A stretch of DNA of 13,919 nt, taken from contig BQMV01000017.1 in NCBI GenBank assembly GCA_022181005.1, positions 1 through 13,919 on the forward strand, read 5' to 3'. The stretch is from Anaerolineaceae bacterium. GTDB taxonomy: Bacteria; Chloroflexota; Anaerolineae; Anaerolineales; Villigracilaceae. A program made the translations under genes and the position numbers. The stretch's first letter is position 1. Each line of letters begins with the position of its first letter. Positions 1-6,257 of the stretch are shown here, in pieces. Below the pieces are notes generated by a model. That model did no database searches and was not told where the DNA came from. It was given only the letters and a program-made list of their open reading frames with translations.

Positions 1-505
1 GCGCCGTAATACAAGTTGTCGTAGCCTGGAAACGCATCGCTATAGTATTGTCGGGCTTGTGGGGCGCGTTCGAGGCAGGCTTGCAGGTTGGCGGCGCTTC
101 GTTCCGTGACCGCATCCCAACTCAGCAGGCAGTGCGTGGCTCGATCTACCACCGTCAGGATGTAGATTTTGTTTTTTTACGCTTCAAAAAGGTGTACAAC
201 TCGTCCAATTCTGCCACTCTGGGCTTGCGAGGGACTGGCGCTGGCGGCAATTGCGCTACATAGGCATTGATCCAGTTCGAGACGCTTTGCGGACTGACCT
301 TCAAGATGCGAGCAATTGAACGCTGACTACTCCCTTCCACATACATCCGCAACGCCAACATGCGTGTTTCCTTCGGGTACCCTTTCTCCTTTGCCACAGG
401 CGTATACGCCCGCCCGCATTCTCCGCATTTGTATCGTTGGCTTCCTGAATGATTGAATCCTGCTTTCCTTTGCCGCCAGTTTGCTCCACAGTTTGGACAT
501 TTCAT
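1..505 (-). CDS. IS1-family transposase, two frames joined by -1 frameshift, partial at window edge
   Basis: The product cuts and pastes the insertion element. The first frame (505 down to 155) gives 116 residues. It has a zinc ribbon with CxxC pairs at C3/C6 and C27/C30, then a helix-turn-helix at about residues 59-82 (SQRSIARILKVS). The catalytic domain begins with the first acidic residue, D101, in ELDELYTF. That frame stops soon after a run of seven A. Shifting -1 there continues the protein in the minus-strand frame to the window edge: KNKIYILTVVDRAT follows, and later YYSDAFPGYD, which fits the second catalytic Asp of IS1-type DDE enzymes. The C-terminal part with the last acidic residue lies outside the window. 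The start at 505 has GGGAG directly abutting the ATG, too close for a good ribosome site; an AGGAAG lies about 12 bases further up. The family call is firm; whether the element is active is unknown. Confidence 0.85.
171..178 (-). other. Programmed -1 frameshift site (A7C) in the transposase
   Basis: The minus strand reads AAAAAAAC here. In the first frame the lysine codons AAA AAA (178-173) are followed by ACA and a stop at 155-157. Slipping back one base after the second lysine reads AAC next and opens the DDE frame to the window edge. IS1 is known to use a -1 slip on an A-rich heptamer (A AAA AAC) to make its InsAB' fusion. The zero-frame phase here is not the textbook X XXY YYZ register, so single-site slippage or transcriptional slippage on the A run are alternatives. 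Confidence 0.75.
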
Positions 506-553
506 CTCCCTATTTTACTTCCTATTTTGGATACTCCCCGGAACGGAATTCGA

Positions 554-583
554 TTGACCGAATCAAAATTCCTACGGTATAAT
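554..583 (+). promoter_or_regulatory. Sigma70-type promoter for the rpmH operon
   Basis: TTGACC (554-559) and TATAAT (578-583) are separated by 18 bases, close to the housekeeping consensus. Transcription should start near 590, leaving a leader of about 50 bases before rpmH. The -35 box is only about 14 bases from the apparent end of the insertion sequence. Confidence 0.8.
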
Positions 584-638
584 AACCCGCTGTTCTGTAA
601 AGACCAACTGCGATTATTTTGAAACGAGGAAAGTACGA

Positions 639-809
639 ATGACGAAACGAACGTATCAACCGAAGATTCGACGGCGCGTGCGCGTGCACGGCTTCCGCAA
701 ACGCATGTCCACTGCGGATGGGCGCGCCGTTCTTAAGCGTCGTCGCTTGCGCGGGCGTCATCAATTGACGAAGACCGCCAATAACCATGTAAAGAAAGTC
801 CGCTGGTAG
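639..809 (+). CDS. rpmH: Large ribosomal subunit protein bL34
   Basis: This 56-residue, very basic protein is a structural component of the 50S subunit. It starts MTKRTYQPK and carries the family core HGFRKRMST (residues 17-25), followed by GRAVLKRRRLRGR (28-40). Usual family members have about 44-46 residues; here a tail of roughly a dozen residues ends in NNHVKKVRW. An AGGA at 627-630 lies 8 bases before the ATG. It is the first gene of the cluster, transcribed from the promoter at 554-583, with rnpA starting 16 bases after its stop. The rpmH-rnpA pairing is nearly universal in bacteria and supports the call. Confidence 0.95.
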   Translation: MTKRTYQPKIRRRVRVHGFRKRMSTADGRAVLKRRRLRGRHQLTKTANNHVKKVRW

Positions 810-825
810 GCGGAACTGAGCGCGG

Positions 826-1197
826 GTGCAGAGAAAGTTCCGTCTGACCCGGTCTGAAGAATTCAAGCGGGTGAGGCGTTCCGGCAAGTCTTATGCCCAC
901 CCGCTTGTCGTTTTGATCGTCGAAAAGAACGAACAAGGAAGCGTGCGAGTGGGGGTCGCCGCCGGGCGCGCCGCCGGATCGGCGGTTCGGCGCAATCGGG
1001 CAAAACGCCTGTTGCGCGAAGCGATCCGACCGCTCCTGCCTAGCCTAGACTTTCAACACGGATCGGAGAAAACCGGCGCAAACTTGATCCTGATAGCCCG
1101 CTCTGGGTTAGCCTCTGCCACGCTGGAGGAAACCCGCCGAGCCTTGCTCAATTTGTTGCAACGCGCGCAATTGTATGCGCCACCTTCTTCCGTATGA
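826..1197 (+). CDS. rnpA: Ribonuclease P protein component
   Basis: This is the protein subunit of RNase P, which helps the catalytic RNA bind and process pre-tRNA 5' ends in the cytoplasm. The 123 residues have the family fold signature: a central strand SVRVGVAAGRAAGSAV (39-54), then the conserved RNR helix RRNRAKRLLRE (55-65). A typical N-terminal FRLTRSEEFKRVRRSG (5-20) precedes it. The start is GTG at 826. An in-frame stop at 817-819 excludes anything earlier, and no strong ribosome site is visible, so coupling to rpmH is likely. Its stop overlaps the yidD start in an ATGA arrangement. Confidence 0.95.
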   Translation: MQRKFRLTRSEEFKRVRRSGKSYAHPLVVLIVEKNEQGSVRVGVAAGRAAGSAVRRNRAKRLLREAIRPLLPSLDFQHGSEKTGANLILIARSGLASATLEETRRALLNLLQRAQLYAPPSSV

Positions 1198-1484
1198 TGT
1201 CTGAATTTCACCTGCACGATTATTCTCATGAGCCGCGTCTGCGCGACTTGCCGCGCACGATCTGGAATCTTCCGCGCATCGCGCTATTGTCGTTAATTCG
1301 GCTCTATCAGATGACCGTCTCGAAGGGCTTGCCCGCCAATACCTGCCGCTTTTATCCGTCGTGTTCGCATTACGGCTATCAAGCGATTTATAAACACGGC
1401 GCGTTTAAAGGATCGTTCATGGCGCTCTGGCGCGTGTTGCGATGCAACCCATTCAACCCGGGGGGGTACGACCCTGTTCCATAG
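1194..1484 (+). CDS. yidD: Membrane protein insertion efficiency factor YidD
   Basis: This small (96 aa) membrane-associated protein assists YidC-dependent insertion of inner-membrane proteins. The family signature is clear: an amphipathic stretch LPRIALLSLIRLYQM (26-40), then NTCRFYPSCSHYGYQAI (49-65) with C51 and C57. The C-terminal block RCNPFNPGGYDPVP has C84 and ends at the stop, as usual for the family. It starts at the ATG overlapping the rnpA stop (ATGA); a second ATG at 1197 is in frame with nothing useful. The PGG codons sit in a run of seven G (1460-1466). The neighbours rnpA and yidC are the standard partners. Confidence 0.93.
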   Translation: MMSEFHLHDYSHEPRLRDLPRTIWNLPRIALLSLIRLYQMTVSKGLPANTCRFYPSCSHYGYQAIYKHGAFKGSFMALWRVLRCNPFNPGGYDPVP

Positions 1485-1499
1485 GAGCGCATTTTTTCC

Positions 1500-2642
1500 A
1501 TGCAAAAAAAGAAATCGATCATCCTGTTTGTCCTTTTGTTTGCGCTTGTCTTAAGCGGATGCACCGGCGCAGTCGCTTGGCCTGGGCTTTCTACTTCGGG
1601 CGATGTGGCATACCTTGCGCACACTTCGACGGTGTACGCCGTGGATTTGAAGACCCATAACTTGTTATGGTCGTTCTCCGGCGAGAAGGCGGGCTTTACG
1701 TTGTTCAATACGAACCCAGATATGTTCATCGTTCCGCCGGTCACGACGACCGACGGGCTGGTCGTCATTGCCAACGCCAATAACCGCCATATGTTGTACG
1801 CCGTTGATCCTAAAAACTTCAGCGCCATAGACAAAGCCCCAACTCCGGCGGTGAGATGGAAGTTCAACCAAGCCAAAGGCTTGTGGATCGCTCCGCCGTT
1901 GGAGATTGACGGACTGCTCTTCGCGCCGAACTCTGATGGGAAGATCTATGTCCTCGATTTGAACGACGGCATGCCCGAAAAGCAAGCGGTTCGGACGATT
2001 GAAGTTTCTCAGCCGGGCAAAAACGAATCGCGTTTATGGGCGCAGCCCATCACCGATGGCGAGCGGCTCTTCATCACCTCCTTAGATAAAGCGGTGGCGG
2101 CTGTTGATCTTTCCACGTACGAAGTCCTTTGGCGCGTGGACTTGAACGGCGCTGTGCCGGGCGGAGTGGTTCTCGGCGGCGACGGCGCGCTGTATGCCGG
2201 CTCGTTAGCCAAGAAACTTGAACGCTTCGATCCGCTCACCGGCGCGCATCAAACGGCGCTTGAGACGAAAGGTTGGATTTGGGGAACGCCGGTTGCAGAT
2301 GGCGATAATCTCTACTTCGCCGACGTAGACGGTTACGTTTATTCGTACAATACAGCGGAACAACGCTTGAATTGGGAACCTGTGCGCCCAGACGCTTCTA
2401 TCACTGCCAGCCCGCTGGTCGTGGGCGATCAGATTCTGATCGCGACTGAATCGGGCGGAATTTATTCCATTAGCGCCGATGGGAAAGTAAGTTTATGGTT
2501 TCAAGGAAAAGAGAAAAGCAAGGCGTATACCACGCCGGTCTTTGCAGAAGGCTTAACGCTTGTCGCATATCTTGATTCCGATTATTATCTTGTCGCTCTC
2601 GACCAAAACGGCAAAGCCGTTTGGACGTTCTCGGGAAAATAA
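1500..2642 (+). CDS. PQQ-repeat beta-propeller lipoprotein (BamB-like fold)
   Basis: This is a secreted, lipid-anchored beta-propeller of 380 residues. The N-terminus has three lysines, a hydrophobic core (7-18) and a lipobox L18-S19-G20-C21, so C21 should be lipidated. The rest consists of repeated blades with PQQ-type strand pairs such as VYAVDLKTHNLLWSF (45-59), KIYVLDLNDG, VAAVDLSTYEVLWRVDL and YLVALDQNGKAVWTFSG at the end. No quinoprotein or enzymatic residues can be claimed; the fold is also used for protein-protein scaffolding, as in BamB. AGGAG (1483-1487) overlaps the yidD stop and serves the ATG at 1500. It is embedded between yidD and yidC, so it is co-transcribed with membrane-insertion genes. 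A role in folding or assembling exported proteins is inference only. Confidence 0.85.
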   Translation: MQKKKSIILFVLLFALVLSGCTGAVAWPGLSTSGDVAYLAHTSTVYAVDLKTHNLLWSFSGEKAGFTLFNTNPDMFIVPPVTTTDGLVVIANANNRHMLYAVDPKNFSAIDKAPTPAVRWKFNQAKGLWIAPPLEIDGLLFAPNSDGKIYVLDLNDGMPEKQAVRTIEVSQPGKNESRLWAQPITDGERLFITSLDKAVAAVDLSTYEVLWRVDLNGAVPGGVVLGGDGALYAGSLAKKLERFDPLTGAHQTALETKGWIWGTPVADGDNLYFADVDGYVYSYNTAEQRLNWEPVRPDASITASPLVVGDQILIATESGGIYSISADGKVSLWFQGKEKSKAYTTPVFAEGLTLVAYLDSDYYLVALDQNGKAVWTFSGK

Positions 2643-2655
2643 GAGTTATTCACCT

Positions 2656-3531
2656 ATGAAAAATCCCAGCAATCCAACGCAGGCGCAGCGCCCCGAACTT
2701 CCACAGGTTAACCCGCGCGAAACATTAAAGACTCTCGCGGTGATCGCCGTGCTTGTGCTGGCGTTCATGAACTTTAACAGCGTCATTGATCTGCTCGTCA
2801 ATATTCTGATTCTGATCTATCAATTCGTAGGTCATAATTTCGGCATCGCCATTATCCTGCTGACAGCGCTGATTCGCCTCGCTACCTGGCCCCTCAACGC
2901 CCAGCAGATGAAAGGCGCGAAAGCCATGCAAGACCTGCAAACGGACAAGGAATGGATGGCGATCCAGAAAAAATATGCCAAAGATCGCGAGAAACTCGCG
3001 CAAGAACAAATGCGCATCTATCGCGAAAGAGGCATTAACGTCTTCGGCTCGTGCCTGCCGATGTTGATCCAATTCCCTATCCTGTTCGCGTTAATTCCCG
3101 CGATCACATATGCGATCGGCTCTTATCCGTTGAGCATTCTCAAGCTCTCCAAGAGCCTCGCCGCGTTTGGGCTGCAAGACGTTGCCGCATTAATTCCATT
3201 GAACAGCAAATTTCTCGGTATTGATATGGGCTTGCCCGAGCGGACGTTAATCTTCGGCGTAAGCGTTCCTATTCTGGCGCTGATCGTCGGATTGACCACG
3301 TTCATTCAAACCAAATTGACCATGCCGCCCGCTAACCCCAACGATCAATCTGCGGCGACGGGAAAAATGATGGGCTACTATATGCCGATCATGTTGTTTA
3401 TGTTTTCGATCAATTACGCCTCCGGACTTTCGGTCTACTTTGTGATCAGCAACGTATTAAGTATCGTGCAATACGCGATGATGGGCAAGGTCAACTGGAG
3501 AAACCTACTGCCCGGCGGCAAAAAAACATAG
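2656..3531 (+). CDS. yidC: Membrane protein insertase YidC/Oxa1 family
   Basis: This insertase places membrane proteins into the cytoplasmic membrane, alone or with Sec. The 291-residue form lacks the large periplasmic domain of proteobacterial YidC and resembles the short Gram-positive SpoIIIJ type. After a polar N-terminus come a hydrophobic segment (27-58) and the core start FGIAIILLTALIRLATWPL (62-80) with the conserved groove arginine R74. A cytoplasmic helical hairpin (88-123) follows, then GSCLPMLIQFPILFAL (131-146) and the last three membrane segments (about 200-220, 240-256, 258-275). The reading frame is open back to 2560, inside the lipoprotein gene. I choose ATG 2656, 13 bases after the lipoprotein stop, because the protein aligns naturally from there; the ribosome site is weak. 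Confidence 0.93.
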   Translation: MKNPSNPTQAQRPELPQVNPRETLKTLAVIAVLVLAFMNFNSVIDLLVNILILIYQFVGHNFGIAIILLTALIRLATWPLNAQQMKGAKAMQDLQTDKEWMAIQKKYAKDREKLAQEQMRIYRERGINVFGSCLPMLIQFPILFALIPAITYAIGSYPLSILKLSKSLAAFGLQDVAALIPLNSKFLGIDMGLPERTLIFGVSVPILALIVGLTTFIQTKLTMPPANPNDQSAATGKMMGYYMPIMLFMFSINYASGLSVYFVISNVLSIVQYAMMGKVNWRNLLPGGKKT

Positions 3532-3546
3532 CCGAAGGAGGCGGGC

Positions 3547-4308
3547 ATGAATCAAAGAATGACTCTTGAGATCATCGCGCCCACGGTCGAGGAAGCTCTC
3601 GCGCAAGGGCTTGCCGAACTGGGACTGACTGCGGACCGCGTTGGCGTGGAAGTGCTGGACGTGGGCAACAAAGGCTTGTTTAAGCTGGGCAAAGCGCAAG
3701 TGCGCGTGCGTTTGACGGTTATCCCTGAAGGCGCCGAATCAACCGAGATCGCCGCTTTGAGCGAATCGCAAGAGGAACGGGAGGCGAATCATCGTGAGCT
3801 TCAGCCCGCTTCCGCATCCGATTCTCAATCGGATACGGAAGTTGATGCGGTTCTCGAAACCGTCGAATCTGTCGTTTCTAAATTAATCCATCTAATGCAT
3901 TTGGAAGCGCAGGTTTCCGCGCATTATAACGAGCAAGGCGACCGACATGGCATCTATGTAGACGTGCGCGGCGACGACCTTGGAGCGTTAATCGGGCGAC
4001 ATTCCGAAACATTGAACGCTTTTCAACACGTGGCGTCGCTAATCGTAGGGAAGGAAACACAAGGGTGGGCGCAACTCTTTGTGGACGTGGAAGGCTATCG
4101 CGACCGCCGCGAGAAGCAATTGATCCAAATGGCGAAACGTATGGCGGAACAGGTCGCTAAAAATGGGAAGAAGCAATCGCTTGAGCCGATGCCCTCCGCC
4201 GAACGCCGCATCATTCACATTGCCCTGCGCGACCATCCCGATGTGACTACCGAAAGCGCCGGCGAGGAACCGCGTCGCAAAGTGACCATCGTTCCGAAGC
4301 GCGAATAG
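3547..4308 (+). CDS. jag: Jag/KhpB RNA-binding protein (Jag_N, KH and R3H domains)
   Basis: This cytoplasmic RNA-binding protein is the usual partner gene of yidC (SpoIIIJ-associated protein, also called KhpB or EloR). The Jag_N domain covers about residues 5-57 with GNKGLFKLGKAQVRVRL. An acidic, low-complexity linker follows (62-100). A KH domain has the loop G146-A-L-I-G150-R-H and following helix (HSETLNAFQHVASLIVG). The R3H domain (about 185-253) has the R220-xxx-H224 pair in AERRIIHIAL. Length (253) is normal. AAGGAGG (3535-3541) is the best ribosome site of the cluster and supports ATG 3547, although an ATG at 3559 is close. It is the last gene before the terminator at 4341-4391. Confidence 0.94.
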   Translation: MNQRMTLEIIAPTVEEALAQGLAELGLTADRVGVEVLDVGNKGLFKLGKAQVRVRLTVIPEGAESTEIAALSESQEEREANHRELQPASASDSQSDTEVDAVLETVESVVSKLIHLMHLEAQVSAHYNEQGDRHGIYVDVRGDDLGALIGRHSETLNAFQHVASLIVGKETQGWAQLFVDVEGYRDRREKQLIQMAKRMAEQVAKNGKKQSLEPMPSAERRIIHIALRDHPDVTTESAGEEPRRKVTIVPKRE

Positions 4309-4340
4309 CGTGTCGCGTCTGTGCAACAAGACAGACATAT

Positions 4341-4391
4341 CTTTCTACTTTCTACTTTCTTCGTGAAAGGGGAAAGTAGAAAGTTTTGTTT
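4341..4391 (+). terminator. Hairpin terminator built from 7-bp repeats, end of the rpmH-jag operon
   Basis: The left arm 4341-4352 (CTTTCTACTTTC) pairs perfectly with 4372-4383 (GAAAGTAGAAAG). After a 2-base mismatch, 4355-4359 pairs with 4365-4369 around a TTCGT loop, giving 17 pairs in total. TTTTGTTT follows at 4384-4391. This fits an intrinsic terminator. The arms are themselves three in-phase heptamers of CTTTCNN on the left and three complementary NNGAAAG on the right. Confidence 0.8.
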
Positions 4392-4402
4392 AACTCTCAC
4401 GG

Positions 4403-4408
4403 TATAAT
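4403..4408 (+). promoter_or_regulatory. -10 box of a putative leaderless promoter for the sugar kinase
   Basis: TATAAT in the context GGTATAAT ends 6 bases before the ATG at 4415. The expected transcription start is then at or next to the A of the ATG, and no Shine-Dalgarno sequence is present. No convincing -35 box is seen; the T-tract of the preceding terminator occupies that area. Confidence 0.6.
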
Positions 4409-4414
4409 CTGCTC

Positions 4415-5266
4415 ATGCGCAGCCTAGTTTCGCTCGAAGCCGTGGAGTATCTCGCGATCGGTCATGCGGCGCATGATTTAACCGCAGATGGCGCAAGGTT
4501 GGGCGGAACGGTTGCTTATGCCGCGCTGACGGCGCGCGCGTTGGGAATGAAAGCGGGGATCGTCACGGCGGTCGGCAAAGAGACTCCGCTGGGTGCGTTG
4601 AACGGTATTCCCGTCGTTTTGAGCGATTCTCTGCGCAGCGCAACTTTTGAGAATGTGTATACGCCGGAAGGGCGCGTGCAATACTTGCGTGCGCAAGCCG
4701 CAAGGATTGACTTCAACTTGGTTCCGAGACCGTGGCGCGGAGCATCTATTATTCATCTGGGTCCGATTGCCAACGAAATGGATACGTCGCTGCCGGAAGA
4801 TTTCTCGCCTGCATTTTTGGGAATCACTCCGCAGGGCTGGATGCGGCAATGGGATGCGAGCGGACGCGTCTCCCGCTGCGATTGGCTGAATTCGGAAACA
4901 ATTTTACAAAAAGCGAATGCCGTTGTCGTCAGCCGCGAGGACGTAAGCGGCGATCATGAACTTATCGAGCGGATGGCACACCAAACGCAGATGCTGGTCG
5001 TCACCGAAGGCGCGGAAGGATGCGTCTTATACTGGAATGGCGACCGCCGCCGCTTCCGCGCGCTTGAAGTGGACGAAGTGGATGCAACTGGCGCAGGCGA
5101 TATTTTTGCCGCGGCGTTCTTTATTCGCTTAGCGCGCACGCGCGATCCGTGGGAAGCTGCGCGCTTTGCAACGTTGCTCGCATCGCATTCTGTAACCCGC
5201 GTTGGGCTGGATGGAATCCCCACTCAGGCAGAGATCGAATCCTGTTTGATGGAAGTGTTGCAGTAA
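4415..5266 (+). CDS. PfkB/ribokinase-family carbohydrate kinase
   Basis: This cytoplasmic kinase phosphorylates a sugar or nucleoside with ATP; the substrate cannot be read from sequence. The 283 residues include the N-terminal glycine pair region RLGGTVAYAALTARALG (28-44), which fits PfkB signature 1. Signature 2 is clear: DATGAGDIFAAAFF starting at residue 223, with the anion-hole GAGD and D229 as expected catalytic base. The middle contains VVVSREDV and VVTEGAEGCVLY, typical ribokinase-fold strands. Length is slightly short for the family (about 300), with a reduced lid. It stands alone between a terminator and the par region and probably has its own leaderless promoter. Its position between jag and parA is unusual. 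Confidence 0.88.
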   Translation: MRSLVSLEAVEYLAIGHAAHDLTADGARLGGTVAYAALTARALGMKAGIVTAVGKETPLGALNGIPVVLSDSLRSATFENVYTPEGRVQYLRAQAARIDFNLVPRPWRGASIIHLGPIANEMDTSLPEDFSPAFLGITPQGWMRQWDASGRVSRCDWLNSETILQKANAVVVSREDVSGDHELIERMAHQTQMLVVTEGAEGCVLYWNGDRRRFRALEVDEVDATGAGDIFAAAFFIRLARTRDPWEAARFATLLASHSVTRVGLDGIPTQAEIESCLMEVLQ

Positions 5267-5276
5267 AAAATCTATT

Positions 5277-5330
5277 CCGCTAATCCCCACCAATCTTCGC
5301 TAATCAATTTATATTCGCGGGGATTAGCGG
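5277..5330. repeat. Inverted repeat between pfkB and parA
   Basis: CCGCTAATCCCC (5277-5288) is a perfect 12-bp inverted match to GGGGATTAGCGG (5319-5330), with 30 bases between. A further copy of the inner half, CGCTAATC (5298-5305), can pair with the same right arm, so two alternative hairpins are possible. There is no T-tract after the right arm on the plus strand; the T-rich side is on the minus strand (5265-5270), so it is a poor terminator for the kinase gene. Confidence 0.7.
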
Positions 5331-5333
5331 ACA

Positions 5334-5375
5334 AAAAATCGAAAATCGAAAATCGTCAATCAGAAATCGTAAATC
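5334..5375. repeat. Six-unit 7-bp direct repeat array in front of parA
   Basis: Six contiguous heptamers all end in AATC: AAAAATC, GAAAATC, GAAAATC, GTCAATC, AGAAATC, GTAAATC. The array stops 3 bases before the parA ATG at 5379, and takes the place where a Shine-Dalgarno sequence would be expected. It could be a neutral heptamer repeat of the kind known in cyanobacteria, or a binding array. Confidence 0.75.
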
Positions 5376-5378
5376 AAT

Positions 5379-6149
5379 ATGACTCGCATCTACACCCTCG
5401 TTAACCAAAAAGGCGGAGTGGGCAAGACCACTACCGCCATCAATCTCGGCGCGTATCTTGCGAAACTCGACCAGCGCGTCCTCATCGTGGATATTGATCC
5501 GCAAGCCAACGCCACCTCCAGCCTCGGCGTGGATAAGAACAACGTATCCATCAGCGCGTACGAAGCATTGCTGTCTGGCGATGTCCCCGCGTCCGCGATT
5601 CTTTTCAACGAACGGCTGCAACTTTCTTTGTTGCCCTCCTCTCCGGCGCTTGCCGGCGCGGAGGTCGAATTGGTCGAAGAACCGGGCAGAGAATTTCGTC
5701 TGCGAGACGCGCTCGCGGCGTTCAATGACAAATACGATTACATCCTGATCGACTGCCCGCCCTCTTTGGGGCTGATCACGGTTAATGGATTGGTCGCGGC
5801 AAAAGACGGCGTATTGATCCCTGTTCAATGCGAATACCTCGCGCTGGAGGGACTCGGTCAGATCACGCAGACCATCGAGCGTGTGCGATCGTCGCTCTTT
5901 TCCGAACTTGGTATACGCGGCGTTATTTTGACAATGTTCGACCCGCGGACGAATCTTTCGACCGATGTAGTGAAGGAAGTCAATAATCATTTTCCGGGGC
6001 GGGTGTTCAAGAGCGTGGTGCCGCGCAGTATCCGTCTTGCCGAGGCGCCTTCATATGGACTGCCGATTTCGGCGTACGCGCCATCGTCCGTTGGGGCGCA
6101 GGCGTATGAGTCATTGGCAAAGGAATTGTTGAAGGGTGATGGGAAATGA
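5379..6149 (+). CDS. parA: Chromosome-partitioning ATPase ParA (Soj)
   Basis: This ATPase forms a dynamic nucleoid-bound gradient that moves ParB-bound origin regions apart. The 256 residues start directly with the ATPase domain: MTRIYTLVNQ, then the deviant Walker A KGGVGKTT (11-18, with the signature lysine K11 and K16). Next come switch region DIDPQANATSSLGV (38-51) and Walker B ILIDCPPSLG with D125. There is no N-terminal helix-turn-helix, so it is the short chromosomal type rather than the long plasmid type. No ribosome site is visible; the 7-bp array fills the upstream region. The ATG is the first possible one, since MTRIYTLVNQ aligns with the N-terminus of Soj. parB follows 108 bases later, with a palindromic repeat in between. 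Confidence 0.95.
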   Translation: MTRIYTLVNQKGGVGKTTTAINLGAYLAKLDQRVLIVDIDPQANATSSLGVDKNNVSISAYEALLSGDVPASAILFNERLQLSLLPSSPALAGAEVELVEEPGREFRLRDALAAFNDKYDYILIDCPPSLGLITVNGLVAAKDGVLIPVQCEYLALEGLGQITQTIERVRSSLFSELGIRGVILTMFDPRTNLSTDVVKEVNNHFPGRVFKSVVPRSIRLAEAPSYGLPISAYAPSSVGAQAYESLAKELLKGDGK

Positions 6150-6153
6150 TTTT

Positions 6154-6236
6154 GTAGGGGCGGACTTGTATGTCCGCCCAACTTGATCGCAAAAATAATT
6201 TGAAACAAAAAGGCAGACACGCAGGTCTGCCCCTAC
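6154..6236. repeat. 83-bp palindromic repeat element between parA and parB
   Basis: The ends GTAGGGGCGGAC (6154-6165) and GTCTGCCCCTAC (6225-6236) are inverted copies matching at 11 of 12 positions. Each end also forms its own small hairpin: GGGCGGAC-6-GTCCGCCC (6158-6179) and GGCAGAC-6-GTCTGCC (6212-6231). The centre (6181-6210) is A-rich. This looks like a dispersed palindromic unit (REP- or MITE-like). From memory, GTAGGGGC-type palindromes are common in Chloroflexota and cyanobacteria; this was not checked. Confidence 0.75.
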
Positions 6237-6257
6237 GTGTAATCGTGAGGAGAAATT

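Larger units (their letters stand above)
1..540 (-). mobile_element. IS1-family insertion sequence, 5' portion only
   Basis: A leftward insertion sequence enters from the left edge. It is recognised by a two-frame transposase with an InsA-like zinc-ribbon and helix-turn-helix half and an InsB-like DDE half. Only the transposase start end is in the window; the other end lies beyond position 1. The outer boundary is a guess: read on the minus strand, the segment starting near 539 (GGGGAGTATCC) is a plausible terminal inverted repeat start, but the partner end is not visible and no target duplication can be checked. The element sits immediately upstream of the rpmH promoter. Confidence 0.75.

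Noticed and set aside
48..263. Plus-strand open frame of 71 codons over the transposase
   Set aside because: It is the antisense shadow of the transposase and has no recognisable protein features.
1460..1466. Run of seven G in yidD as a possible phase-variable tract
   Set aside because: It encodes the conserved PGG of the family C-terminus, and the gene is intact; there is no sign of variation.
2646..2654. TTATTCACC, a near match to the DnaA box TTATNCACA
   Set aside because: A single imperfect copy with no cluster around it and no AT-rich unwinding region nearby; not evidence of the origin in this window.
2560..2655. Upstream extension of the yidC frame into the lipoprotein gene
   Set aside because: The extra 32 residues overlap a well-supported gene and do not resemble a YidC N-terminus; ATG 2656 fits the gene spacing.
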